Program-made: the position numbers and the translations under genes
The notes under the pieces: generated by a model
What the model was told of the DNA's origin: nothing
Databases searched by the model: none
Seen by the model: only the letters and a program-made list of their open reading frames with translations
Shown: positions 22,125-37,300 of the stretch, piece by piece
Layout of the letters: every line of letters starts with the position of its first letter
Position numbering within the stretch: position 1 is the first letter of the stretch
Assembly: GCA_002682825.1 (NCBI GenBank)
Contig: NOKP01000002.1
Span: forward strand, 1,245,132-1,309,131
Length of the DNA: 64,000 nucleotides
Source of the DNA: Neonectria sp. B-13
Taxonomy: Eukaryota > Ascomycota > Sordariomycetes > Hypocreales > Nectriaceae
Reading direction: 5' to 3'

Positions 22125-22170
22125 CCGTGGGAGACTCCGCGGGGAAATTCCGTGGGAGGTTCCGTGGAGA
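22125..22170. repeat. four-unit CCGYGG tandem array, candidate operator
   Basis: CCGTGG, CCGCGG, CCGTGG and CCGTGG start at 22125, 22137, 22150 and 22162, spaced 12, 13 and 12 bp. Each is followed by a purine-rich G/A tail (GGGAG, GGGAA, GGGAG, GGAGA style). It lies 80-130 bp upstream of the regulator 2 start, possibly in its leader or proximal promoter. Confidence 0.65.
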
Positions 22171-22782
22171 AAACATGAAAATGATTTCCCATTGGAGGCG
22201 AGTACACCAGATAGTTAGTTAGCATGATCGACTTGGGCCAAACCCTCCGCTAACCGAACGAACAAGCTCGTACGATTTGATCATTGACGACTCCACAAAG
22301 GAACTTGTAGGGTTTCTCAGGCTACACACGGGGGTGTCTGATGGCTAGTCCATCAGCAACGCCATCACAGGTGGGGTGGGAGACCCCGCATGAGTTAGAA
22401 TAATGGAACGACAACCGTTAAGAACGAGTGTTCTGGGCGAGATCTTTACTGGCTCGGTTATATTTCAACTGAAAAGGAAGCGTCGAGATCCGGATAATGA
22501 ATGCAGGAAAAGTGATAATTTACCTATTTTGCAAACGTGGATGAAATAAACCGCTTCGTAAGGAGGTAGCCTATCCGAGAAACACCTTTTTAACTAGATT
22601 TGTCCTTCCGACCCTCCCCACAACCCTGTTGTCATATTCCTTGCATCATGTGTTCTGTTCGTCAACCCACATTTGGCACTGGTCTTGTTTTCTGGCCAAT
22701 AAACACCTTGGCGGTACGTGTATAACGACCCCAGTCAAAGTCGACAACCTCTCAATGCGCGTATTCCATCCCCTCACCTCAC

Positions 22783-22806
22783 TGTAACCATGTAACCATG
22801 TAACTA
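22783..22806. repeat. 8 bp tandem repeat x3
   Basis: TGTAACCA, TGTAACCA and TGTAACTA follow each other without gap about 230 bp upstream of the saponin hydrolase-like start. Function unknown. Confidence 0.7.
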
Positions 22807-23034
22807 TGCGCCCTGGCTGGCACTTGCATCTTTTATTCTCTTTCGAGACACAAATCCAGTGATCATGAAGTCAAAATGGGACTCGGCTTCGGCAAGTACA
22901 ACTTGACGATCTTGAGAGGATATCAACTAATGCAAGAGAAGAAACATTTAACGAGGTCAACATCCTCTCTCTCAGTCTTCAGCAAAACCTACTCAGTCAG
23001 AATCCCTAACGCAAACGCCAAATATTCACCCATC

Positions 23035-24957
23035 ATGTTATTTTACCTATTGCTCTTCGCACTCGTTTGCTCCAATGTCGCATCTTTATACGTGCCAGAG
23101 GTTTCTATAGCACAGCGAGAAGTGTTTAGCAAGACCCATCCGCCTCCGAAACCCGAGTCCATTCTTGTGACTAGGTTACCTCTTCCTCCCGTCGCTCCAA
23201 GCTCCATCAATGGCTCGTGCTCGTCCAAGGTCAACCCCAGGGGGACTGGATGCATTGGAAAGACCAGCGATCTGCATTCAGGGCAGTATCTTCCAGATGA
23301 TATCCATGTCCTCGCCATTGCCAACTTCACGGGGGCTCCGCCTGCTCCCGACCCTGCACATATGTATCAGGGCCAGCAGTTGATTATCATCAAAACAAAC
23401 AACAAAACCTTCCCTAATGGCGATCCGTGGAAGTGTATCACTTGCGGTGTGTCCAAGGAGAACTCCCAGGGCCGTGGGGTGGCGATGGACTACCCTCAAG
23501 CGTTTATTGACGGAAAACGAGCTCTGGTAGGAACTAACATCGTTGAGTGCTCTGGTGGCCTGACGAGTAAGACCTGCGGACCTTCCCAAGTCCGAATTAT
23601 TCCCCTTCGCTGGAACAATGCCAAAGACGGTTCTGGGTCTGGTGGTAGCATGCGAGAACTTCGCCTGCATCCCGACAACATACACATTGGCTTCAGCTCC
23701 TTGGCAGCCACCCCGAATGGGATTACACAATACTCCTTTTTCGGAAGATTGAGCTACAATTCATCGCCTGCTACTGGCGATCCTCTAGCACCACGTTACG
23801 ATGTGACCAACGTCACTATCCTCCATGATGAGCAGAAATCGCAACCTCTCATAGTCGATCCCAAGAACCCAGGCCGGCTTATCATCCGCGAGGATGCATT
23901 GGCCGTGGGTGAGCTCCGGGGATTCAGTGGAAGCGGGAAAGAGGTCACATGGCTTGGGTCTCCGATTGAATCTTGCAATATCGATGTTTTCGCTTCCGAT
24001 CTGACGAGCGGCAAGATTCGTCGGCTGACAAGTCATCCTGAATACGTCGACCCAGTGGATATATCACCCGACGACAAATGGTCCGTTGTTCTGGACACTC
24101 GTGGCACCGACCGGCAGATGTATCTCTCCGCTCTAAGAGGAATCCCTCCTCTAATCGACCTTGTTGCCGTAACTGCCGTTTCCTCTGTACGGAATAACGG
24201 AAAGCGGCGTTTCTTCCAGCCCTGGCTCATCGACAGTCATGGAGACCGCGGCTCTTACTTTGGGCAACAAATCAATGCCGCCGGCAACGGGGTTCCTGGT
24301 GGTGGTGACATTAACGATCCTGAATGGAACGCTAGGGCTGACCCAAGGTGGTCAAGGGATGGCACCCGTATTGTCTACACCCAAATTATAACTCAATCAC
24401 CAGCTTGTGGTGGGAGCAACCCATTACCTTGCTACAACTCCACTGAGGAAGGCGGGCGGGACGAACGAATTATGGTCGCTCACTTGACTGATCGTGTGCC
24501 CTTGGATACATCCCCTGCAAAGTCTAGGTCCGACACTGTCCCCTGGGGACAGCCATTTCCACCTGGATCTTCGTTTCCAGAGCGAGGAGACCTGCCAGCA
24601 GGAGAATACACTCTCAAAGGAAAGGTTTCTGGGTGGGCCAACGTCTCGCTCGGAGCAGACGAGCAGGGCGGACCACTCAATTATGTTTCTGTTCAGTATC
24701 ACAACTTCTCCAACGACGGCCTGAACGTCCTAGTCGGATCAGAGAAAGTGTCTAAAGAGAACCCAACACCTCTCGTAGAACAGGTCCACTGGTATTCAGA
24801 CTTGAAGCAAACGGGTCCTAATAACGGCACCAAAATCACCAGCCCCGACGGATTTCATCTTTCCATCGACGTTGATTTGAACTTATTCCACGCCAATGGC
24901 ACACTTACAACCACGGTCAACAATCAGGTTTATCATCAGCCAGCCAATGAGACTTAG
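23035..24957 (+). CDS. secreted saponin hydrolase-like beta-propeller protein
   Basis: Single exon, 640 residues when started at MLFYLLLFALVCSNVA, which opens a good signal peptide; the frame is open 53 codons further upstream but that would bury the signal peptide. Recognisable segments: PPKPESILVTRLPLPPV, then NPRGTGCIG, PDDIHVLAIANFTGAP, NGDPWKCITCGVSKEN, a TolB/WD40-like YVDPVDISPDDKW repeat, and WSRDGTRIVYTQ. These match my memory of fungal enzymes annotated as saponin hydrolase, which release the glucuronide-linked sugar chain from triterpenoid saponins outside the cell. Many Asn glycosylation sites (NGS, NFT, NKT, NVT) fit secretion. The alternative is an uncharacterised TolB-like propeller. 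It sits next to regulators, transporter and cytosolic glycosidases. Confidence 0.68.
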   Translation: MLFYLLLFALVCSNVASLYVPEVSIAQREVFSKTHPPPKPESILVTRLPLPPVAPSSINGSCSSKVNPRGTGCIGKTSDLHSGQYLPDDIHVLAIANFTGAPPAPDPAHMYQGQQLIIIKTNNKTFPNGDPWKCITCGVSKENSQGRGVAMDYPQAFIDGKRALVGTNIVECSGGLTSKTCGPSQVRIIPLRWNNAKDGSGSGGSMRELRLHPDNIHIGFSSLAATPNGITQYSFFGRLSYNSSPATGDPLAPRYDVTNVTILHDEQKSQPLIVDPKNPGRLIIREDALAVGELRGFSGSGKEVTWLGSPIESCNIDVFASDLTSGKIRRLTSHPEYVDPVDISPDDKWSVVLDTRGTDRQMYLSALRGIPPLIDLVAVTAVSSVRNNGKRRFFQPWLIDSHGDRGSYFGQQINAAGNGVPGGGDINDPEWNARADPRWSRDGTRIVYTQIITQSPACGGSNPLPCYNSTEEGGRDERIMVAHLTDRVPLDTSPAKSRSDTVPWGQPFPPGSSFPERGDLPAGEYTLKGKVSGWANVSLGADEQGGPLNYVSVQYHNFSNDGLNVLVGSEKVSKENPTPLVEQVHWYSDLKQTGPNNGTKITSPDGFHLSIDVDLNLFHANGTLTTTVNNQVYHQPANET

Positions 24958-29447
<4,490 letters not shown>

Positions 29448-29616
29448 TACACATGTTTCATAGTTATTATTTTCAATGAGTACATTTCCATAAGAGTCGG
29501 CTCAGTCTTGTTGAGCCCTTTTAAGCTATGGCTCCTCAGTGTGGCCCGAATGGCTACCGTTGGCTGCTTTAATATTAATCATCGCGCTAAATGAGAACAA
29601 ATATATACAGCCACTC

Positions 29617-31029
29617 TCACTCGCCAAGAAGAGTAGACCCGAATTCTTGCTCGATCCTCTCCATCTGTTGCCTAGGAAGCTTAGTGCCCTTGAGCCTGTC
29701 CTCGGCGGTTTTCCGATTTCTTCGATCGAAGCGTTGGTGTAGTTCATCCCAACCCATGGTCTTTGCCGCGAAGAGCTTCTTGGAGACCTCGGCAGACTTT
29801 ATCCTGCCAGTATCCCAGAAGACATATCCGAGTTGTTGTAGTGGCGAGTATTCAGAGCCCGACTCAAGGATACCCATGTAAGCTGCATCCTCTGAGGGTT
29901 TCGTAAACAGACGGTACCCGAGATTACTGTGAGACGGATCGTCGTCGTCGTCATTCGCCGTGATGGTATCATACTCACGTCCAGATGTCTGTCTCAGTGC
30001 ATGGCTTAACGCCTCGGGCAGAAATTCTCGTGAGACTGGATGATTTGATCGAATCAACTCCACACGCTTGCTCTGGCCAGACTCAACAAGGCTGTACATG
30101 AAGTCCAGACCTAGGGATATCATGTAGCTGATATAAGCTGGAGAGGAGTGTCTGCCGTCGCGGCAGAACAGCATTAGGTCGGTTAGATCTAAATTTTTGA
30201 AATCGACGAGGTTGTCTTGGTTGAATTTCTCTTGCGTGGGTTGCTCTTCTGTTGATGATTGAGATGTCGGTGATAATGATGACGGCAACACCACGCCGGG
30301 AGCAGCCATAACAGCGTTGATCAGCTTCTCCTCAAGTTCATCAATAAATCCACCAACAATTGAAGAAAAGTATTGGACTACACAGCTCATCTCCTCCACC
30401 TCCCATGGGGTTAAATTGGCCACGAAAAGGGTAAACTGTTGATCGGCAGGGTAATGGTATGAGGGGGAAGGATCCTCAGGCCCGTAAGGATCACTCTCAT
30501 GACCAGGGAAGACTTGGCAGTAAAGGCAAAAACGCAAGAATGCCCTCTGGAGTCGCGTGCGTTCAGATAAAGACGGCAGACGCACTGGCGTTTTATCCTG
30601 CTTCTCGTCGGGTCCTTCACATCTACCATTGTGGAAACGTGATTGCTGGTCTAGAAGACCGAATTCCTGCATTGTTTCCCAGAAGTATCCATCCGAAAAG
30701 TAAGACAGTCGATTATAGAGACGGTATAGCATTAGTAGGTCTGCTTTGTTCATGGGGAAGTCGAAGGAAAAAGTGGAATCAAAGTAATTTTCTAGGAAAG
30801 GGTGGATCTGATCATGGGTAGATGGAGCTTGCAGGACGGCGAGAGCGTGCTTTATATTTTCTCCAGGGAATGCATTCTTGATGACGGATGAAAGGATGTG
30901 CTGTGTTGACTGTGAAAATAGTCGGAAGCAGGACGGTGATGTCGAAATGAGGCGATGCAGATCAAGAGGGGAGTCAATGTTCTGCAAAATGAGGGACAGC
31001 AGCTCCGGAGCCAAATGTTCCAAAGACAT
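29617..31029 (-). CDS. F-box protein
   Basis: Single exon, 470 residues. The N terminus (about residues 3-45, EHLAPELLSLILQNIDSPLDLHRL and so on, here cut) is an F-box: the LPxE-like start, hydrophobic helix and SPSCFRLF end. The rest has no repeats such as LRR or WD40 and resembles the large class of fungal F-box proteins of unknown target. It probably links an unknown substrate to the SCF ubiquitin ligase through Skp1. Its stop lies 170 bp from the beta-galactosidase stop (convergent), and it looks unrelated to that cluster. Confidence 0.8.
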   Translation of the reverse strand: MSLEHLAPELLSLILQNIDSPLDLHRLISTSPSCFRLFSQSTQHILSSVIKNAFPGENIKHALAVLQAPSTHDQIHPFLENYFDSTFSFDFPMNKADLLMLYRLYNRLSYFSDGYFWETMQEFGLLDQQSRFHNGRCEGPDEKQDKTPVRLPSLSERTRLQRAFLRFCLYCQVFPGHESDPYGPEDPSPSYHYPADQQFTLFVANLTPWEVEEMSCVVQYFSSIVGGFIDELEEKLINAVMAAPGVVLPSSLSPTSQSSTEEQPTQEKFNQDNLVDFKNLDLTDLMLFCRDGRHSSPAYISYMISLGLDFMYSLVESGQSKRVELIRSNHPVSREFLPEALSHALRQTSGREYDTITANDDDDDPSHSNLGYRLFTKPSEDAAYMGILESGSEYSPLQQLGYVFWDTGRIKSAEVSKKLFAAKTMGWDELHQRFDRRNRKTAEDRLKGTKLPRQQMERIEQEFGSTLLGE

Positions 31030-31384
31030 ATCGACAGACAGTCATAGATAGAAAGAATGGAAGAGTTAAAATGAGAATACGCTAGGAACCTCGAGCAGTT
31101 GGTGGATTAGACTTGGTGGTTAGGCAGAAGGGCTGAATGGAGAAATGAGTGGGTCATGTGTAGGCAACTACTCCTGAACAAGCTTAAGTTCACAGTAGAA
31201 AGCTATGAGAAGAAGTTTGATTTACATATTGCCTGGCTCGCCTTCATACACTGAGGTATTGTCCTTATAGCGAGCTTCATTGACATTATACCCTCATTGT
31301 TAGCGGAAATCTAGCTTTCAGTCCCAAATAATACTAAGTATCAAACGCTACTAATTTACAGAAGGATAATACAGCACCGACGTA
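31030..31384. other. intergenic, nothing recognised
   Basis: 355 bp covering the upstream region of the F-box gene and the 3' flank of the SnoaL-like gene. No feature was seen. Confidence 0.4.
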
Positions 31385-31876
31385 TCACCACATGTCCAAC
31401 GGATTCGTGGTGTTTTCGGGTCTCTCTTGAATCACATCCCAGTGCTCCTCTTTGCACGACCCATCGAACCGGAACAGATCTACAGCAGCGCTCGGGTGCG
31501 GTGCGCCGGCAATGTCTACCCAAACGTGAGCAAATCCCAAGTCGCCCTCGATCCCGTAACGCGCGACTGTAAAGTTGACAGTCTCGGGCGAGACGAAAGC
31601 TAATGCTTTGATCCCATTGTCGCGGCCAGAGAGCGCGAGAGGGTTGTGCTGGATGTAGTCTTCGGGCATGTGATCAAGCAGGGCTTTGGTGGCGGTCTTC
31701 TCGATGTACAGCTTCTGGATAAACTCCGAGAAGATTGTTTTCTGCTACCGAGGAGTGACTTTGCAAGGCGGACAATATAGATCGCCCTATAGCCCATGGA
31801 TTCCTCCGGGAGGAACGGTCGTGGCAGCAGTGGCAGTGAAGGCGCTTGCTAAGAAGACAAGTGTGAAGAGCTGCAT
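31385..31876 (-). pseudogene. secreted SnoaL-like protein with two in-frame TAG codons
   Basis: One continuous frame of 164 codons runs from a clear signal peptide (MQLFTLVFLASAFTATAA) to a SnoaL-like domain: FIQKLYIEK, DYIQHNPLALSGRD, GFAHVWVDI, DLFRFDGSCKEEHWDVIQ. SnoaL-like folds bind or transform small molecules. The frame is broken twice, by TAG at 31787-31789 and 31745-31747 (plus-strand positions). Both could be CAG (Gln) codons with C-to-T at CpA, the step favoured by repeat-induced point mutation. An intron from a GTTCCT donor (about 31818) to a GTAGCAG acceptor (about 31742) would skip both stops in frame, but that donor is poor. So: recent pseudogene, or a gene with a weak intron. 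Confidence 0.6.
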
Positions 31877-32410
31877 TTTAGTTAACAGATGAATGAGTAG
31901 AGTAGTCTTTGACTTTTGATGAATAGAGCAGTGTTGTCTGAGAAATGAATGTATTTTTTATTCCGCCCATGGCCCTTGTATAGTCATCTGCTTAATTCAA
32001 CCGCATAGACTTTGCGTGTTCAGTGCAGGGACTCATTCTAATCGGAGTGGAGAGGCATGGCCAGGGTGGACGATGTGGAATCGCGGGATGGGATGAGGAT
32101 TTCCAAGCTGGAGGAGCTGTGACCGATCCAATCAAGCTCATCGTCGGTAAATTGATCGGACTCGGCCTCTTCGTCAAATTCCGGCCAAGTCACTAGCGAC
32201 CCTATGTGGGTTGGTCGGGAGTCTAAAGTGACAAATCGAAGCACCAGGCGGATGCAAATTGCTTCCGTCTCAATCGGTAACGCAATTTACATCTGTATAA
32301 ATACTCTACAAGTCCCGTATGCTATATCTAGATCATCTCAAACTCAGAATCTACATACAGACATCCTCCTAAACCTCATTTCGACCCCTTGTCAAACAAT
32401 TGTATTCAAC
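31877..32410. promoter_or_regulatory. divergent promoter, SnoaL-like / NmrA-like genes
   Basis: 534 bp between two divergent starts. TATAAATA at 32296-32303 stands 108 bp before the NmrA-like start. Frames inside are short and unsupported. Confidence 0.5.
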
Positions 32411-33524
32411 ATGACTTCCGTCGTTGCCGTCTCGGGCGGAACCGCCAGCCTCGGCCGTGCCATCGTCGAGGCCATCGTCGCGCTGGGCAAATACAAAGTC
32501 ATTGTTCTCTCGAGAAAGGTGAGGAAACTCCGGCAAATTGAGCCGTATTCTCTTCTAACCTGTTATAGGAGCACCCAGAGCTTGAGAAGACCTTAGGCGC
32601 TCGCATTGTGGCCGTGGATTATTCCAGCGTGTCTAGCATTGTTGAGGTGCTCGAGAAAAACAACATCGACACACTCATTTCTGCGATCGGACTGGGCGGA
32701 TCGGCTCCTCCAGACGCAGAGCTGCCCCTCATCCGCGCCGCTGAGCAATCTTCTGTCACGAAGAGGTTCATTGCGAGCGTGTTTGGCGTTACCTACAAGA
32801 AGGAGTGAGTAACAGGATGCTCTCCCCCCCTGGCTTGCTTGAATTATATCTGCTAACAAAAGTCTCGCTTCAGACAGGCCTCCTTCTACCCAGCCTCAGG
32901 CAAAATTCTCTCTAGAGAAGAGCTGGAGAAAACTACGCTAGAGTGGACCACGATCCTAAACGGCTTTTTCCTTGATTACTTCGGCATGCCTAAGGTTAAG
33001 TCATACCTCCAGCCCACTACTCTCGTCCTCGACATTGCCCACGATACGGCTGGTATTCCTGGCTCCGGCGACGTTCCAGTGGTCTTCACCCATAGTTTCG
33101 ACGTTGCCAAGTACACAGCAAGACTGCTAGGCCTGGAGAAGTGGAGAAAAGAGTCATACGTCATCGGCGACAAACTCACCTGGAACGAGTTCCGCAAACT
33201 TGCCGAGGAAGCAAAAGGTATTAGCTCCAATCCTCATAGTTCTACCGTAGTCAATGACTAACACAATAATTAGGAACGAAATTCAGCGTTGAGTATGATT
33301 CCGTTGAGAAACTGCGGGAGGGGAAGATCACTGAACTTCCGTCCCATAAGTACGCCTACGATTTCATCCCTAAGGAAACGCTCCAGCCCATTTTTGCATA
33401 CTTTGGCACCATGTTTGCGGATGGACAATTTGACTTCAAGCCCGAGACGACGCTTAACGATGCCTTTCCTGACATCAAGCCCCTGACGGCGAAACAGATT
33501 CTTCAGCAGGGTTGGAGCTCTTAG
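32411..33524 (+). CDS. NmrA-like / isoflavone reductase family protein
   Basis: Four exons (32411-32518, 32569-32804, 32874-33217, 33274-33524) give 312 residues. The N terminus SVVAVSGGTASLGRAIVEAI is an atypical-SDR Rossmann start with a Gly-rich NAD(P)H loop (about residues 8-14). Then come VLSRK after the second strand, the DTLISAIG strand, KRFIASVFGV in place of the usual RFxPSxFG, and a C-terminal substrate part. All introns have GTGAGN or GTATTA donors and CTAAC-like branch points, and each junction restores family sequence. The family includes isoflavone and phenylcoumaran reductases as well as NmrA-type redox-sensing regulators; which applies is not visible. Cytosolic. Confidence 0.85.
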
Positions 33525-34356
33525 AATGTCTGAATGGGCGAACAGGGCGAGAAGGATGATGCACTATGCTGTTAGCTATAGATCCCCTGTCTTTCAATAA
33601 ACCTCTTCATGGAATCAGCCGCTCCTCAGCTTGCCCTTTCAATAACAGCAAGTATCATGCTGCCTCGCCCGTGACAGAGCAGACCCTTGGGCTTCGGGCA
33701 CCATCAGCCTCAGAGTGAGAAGGATCCCTGTTCCTGTGTCGTAATTCTACATCCCTGTGAGCGAGTACGTTAAAGTAGTAAGGCAAACGTGAAAAAATTC
33801 GGAACTTCGGATTTCCTCAAGCTCATTCCACATCAAAAGAGCGGCCTAACTTTCTATGTGTTTCAACGTGTCAGCTCATCTCTGATACGATGTAGCAAGT
33901 TCTTCAAGAACATGTCACTGGGCTTTCATTGCAGAGGTTACTTAGCCAGGGAGTAACTGGCCAACATGAGAATCTATGATGTTTGTTCCATAGTGTTTCA
34001 ACTAGTGAATTGTATTATTAAATGTATCCAGAGCAGAGAAACTAACCGAATTTTTTAACCTAATCTCAAGATTCAGCTTAGAGCGACCTGAGCTTAGCTC
34101 GATAAATGGAAAAGTATTCTCATATTAGTAAGCGCTCTCGCAGCGTTGCGTGGCAGTTAGGTTCTAGACAAAACATGCCAACAAGCACAAAGCAGCACGA
34201 GCACTAAATCGGATAGGCAACGGAGACTTTGTGATATCGTGATGACTGCCTTTGTTGAATGTCCAGAGCATATGCTCTAAGTCTACCTAACACTAGCTAG
34301 CCACTACCGCCAAGGCATCGCCTTGGCAGGACCCATGCTTTGTGAAGCGATGACAT
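33525..34356. other. intergenic, nothing recognised
   Basis: About 830 bp between convergent 3' ends. No gene, RNA or repeat was recognised. Confidence 0.45.
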
Positions 34357-37300
34357 TTACCTTCCGCCAGTAAAGTCATACAGCAAGCATCCAACTTGGT
34401 TCGATCCACCTACACCACCATTGCTACCTAATAATTAAGTCAGTAGTGTTCCACGTATCAAAAATTGTTACAAACTTACATTTTGTGTAGGCTTCTCTCA
34501 CAACCAAGTAAGCTGTGATCAGGCCTCCGTTGCCCAGGGGGAACCTGAAGTCCTGCGTAGGTTCGGTGGTCACACATCCATCGATCCAGTGGACTGAGTA
34601 CGAGTATGAGACGCCGTGCTTATCCTCCGTGTTCAGCTCAACGCTTCCTGCACCGTCAAAGAGGTTATCATCGCCACCAGGCCCACTCAGACCGCTGAAA
34701 TCTGTAGAAAAGTCGTCCTGAGACCCTCCATTGATGTCGGCATGGCCAGGGAAATCAGCTTCGTCGTGGCAAATGATGGCTTGCCTCGAGAGTGGCGTCG
34801 TAGGGGTAGAAGGGGGAGCCGCCGACGTCGTAGTGGGTGGTGGCGGCGCCTCAGAGGTAGTGGGTGGTACCGGCGCCTCAGAGGTGGTGGGCTGCTGGGA
34901 GGTGGTGGGCTCAGCGATAGTTGTCGTGGACTCCTCCGCCTGGGATGTGGAAATGATGGACGTAGAAAACGTCGAAAGACTCTGGGACACAGTGGGACGA
35001 GGGCAGGAGGCACCATCGCCATCGTCTCGGGTCGTGACGTAAGTCCAGTCCCATGTGATGGTCACCGCGTAGGTCACCGCGTTAAGCCTGTTGTACCTGG
35101 CATTGAAGTTTGCGAGCTTCGTTTGGTCTGCCGTGTTCACTGCCTTGCCGGCGGTGTTGGTCAAGTCCAGCTGGAGTCGGTTAAGCAGGGTAACACTGGC
35201 GTCAGTGGCAGCTTTGTTGATGGACTGAGGTGCGGTGCCGCTAAACCTGTCCATCATAAAGGTCTGGTATCGGTCTGCAAAGGACCATACGCCATTCGTT
35301 ACCGCCTTGTCAGATTTGCAGCTCATGGCGCTGGTATCAATATTCTTGCTGTGGAAGGGGATTGTTAGTTCCAAGTCTCATATCATGAAGATGTCGCACT
35401 TCACTTACAGTCTCGAGTAGATGCGCTGGTTTTGACGCTTCATCATCTCGATGGCGTCAGTGTCTTGCATCATCTCTATACCAATAGCAATTCGCTCGAG
35501 CCACTGAAGTTTGTATTCAATCCAATCCGCCGCATCTTTCCACGTTGTAGCTGTCTCGACATCTCTGTTTGCAATGCGACCCGCAGTACCAGTTATAACC
35601 ATGGAGGGCGTGGCGACGACTCCCTGACGCAAAAGGTTAGCTCAATCTTCAATTTCAGGGTGCTGTAGACTGTGGCTTACCTTTGACTGGCCGTTGATGT
35701 AGTCATCCATGCCGATGAAGTCGTTCAAATACTTCGAGTTTGAGGGATAAGACCTGAAGACATCGGCAAGTTGATTTGGGCCACTCGCGGTCGCCGCATC
35801 GTCAGTGTAGTAAGAAAGATCAGCGCAGTTGATCTTGGCTTGAGATCCAGTCGCGACACCTTGGACAGTCGGCTGGCTGTCGTCGAGAATTTCGTTGAAG
35901 AAGTCCTTGAGCCAGCTCTTCTCATAAGCGTGGTCGATGGTTGCAACCTCGAGTTGGGGCCGCTCAGCAGGAGGGGCAGGCATGGCATGATAGTTTGCCG
36001 CAGTCACTTGATGGATGGTAGGAATGCATTGCGCGTCTCGCGTCATGATGAACCAGCGCCTGATGTCGGACAAGGGTGCTCCAAGTGGTTCTCCGTCGAG
36101 CACCGATTCTCCTCCTGGATAAGCAGGGTAGGAAGGGGGCTTCACAATAACGCATGTACCCAGTTTTGCCACCTTCGCAGGTTTGCCTCTCTTTCGGAGG
36201 CCGCCGGAGTCGCTGTCATCCGTATCATCGGGGTCGGTAGGGTTGTCAGAATCGTCAGGGTTCACCGAGAGATCCCGCTCCTCCGCGCAGTTCGAACAAG
36301 CACCATCCCCAGTTGCACTGCAAGCCTCTGCCGACGTGGTAGAAGTAATACCAGTCACGCTGCACCCGGTTTGTGTCCTGGTGCACGTCGTGGTGCATTC
36401 TGGGGTAAGTGTTGCGTCAACTGGTCCTGTGTAGGTGGTACAGGCCACAAGACAGTCACTTGCCGTGACCTCTTCAGTGCACGTGCTAGATTCCGTCTCC
36501 GAAGTCTTCGTCTCATCATCCTTGGTAGAGCTGTTATCTGGGTCATCGTCTCCGTCCTCGCTAGTGTCCGGGGGGCTGTCACAACCCGGCGGGATACAAG
36601 GGAACGAGAACTTAGGGAACCCTGGGAAGCTGAATAGAGTGTTGATAAACTTAGGGAAGCCGAAGAGGATGATACCCGATCCAAGTCCACCGCAAGCTGG
36701 GCAGCCGACGAGGACTGGGACGATGGTAGGATCGCTAGACCCTTCAGAAGTCGTTGTGATCCATGTGTTGGTCGTCCATTCGGGGTGATTAGAAACCGTC
36801 GTAGGAGCCCAGCCAACCGGGGGAACTGTCATGGTGGAAGTGATATAAGGTCCCGTCTTGGTAGTGGTAGCCGGGGCGGTCGTGGCGGTAGTATCACCTG
36901 CTGTGGTCTGAGAGGGCACAGAGTTTGTAGTAGTCGAGTCAGGGTTGGCCGTCGTGTCAGTGCCAGTAGTTTCAACGGCTGTTGTAGCAGTCGCCGTGGT
37001 ATCAGTAGCAGTCGCCGTGGTATCAGTAGCAGTCGTGTCCACGCCCGTCGTCTCGGTGCCGGTAGTTTCAGTACCAGTGGTCTCGGTGCCAATGGTCTCA
37101 GTGCCGGTAGTTTCAGTACCAGCAGCAGTGGTTTCAGTACCAGTAGTCTCGGTGCCAGTAGCCTCAGTACCGGTAGTCTCGGTGCCGGTGGTCTCAGTGC
37201 CAGTAGCCTCAGTACCGGTAGTCTCGGTGCCGGTGGTCTCAGTGCCAGTAGCAGTGGTCTCAGTGCCAGTAGCAGTGGTTTCAGTGCCAGTAGCAGTGGT

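Larger units (their letters stand above)
22044..23034. promoter_or_regulatory. bidirectional promoter, regulator 2 / saponin hydrolase-like gene
   Basis: 991 bp between two divergent starts. It contains the four-unit 12-13 bp array (22125-22170), GTGGGG (22371-22376) and GCGGGG on the minus strand (22384-22389), which both fit the CreA consensus SYGGRG and suggest carbon catabolite repression, and a three-unit 8 bp tandem repeat (22783-22806). Confidence 0.55.

Noticed and set aside
22876..23034. Longer N terminus for the saponin hydrolase-like protein
   Set aside because: It would place 53 hydrophilic residues before a textbook signal peptide.
34616..35368. 250-codon open frame antisense to the last large exon of the giant protein
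   Set aside because: Arg/Gly-rich shadow of the Thr/Pro linker on the other strand.
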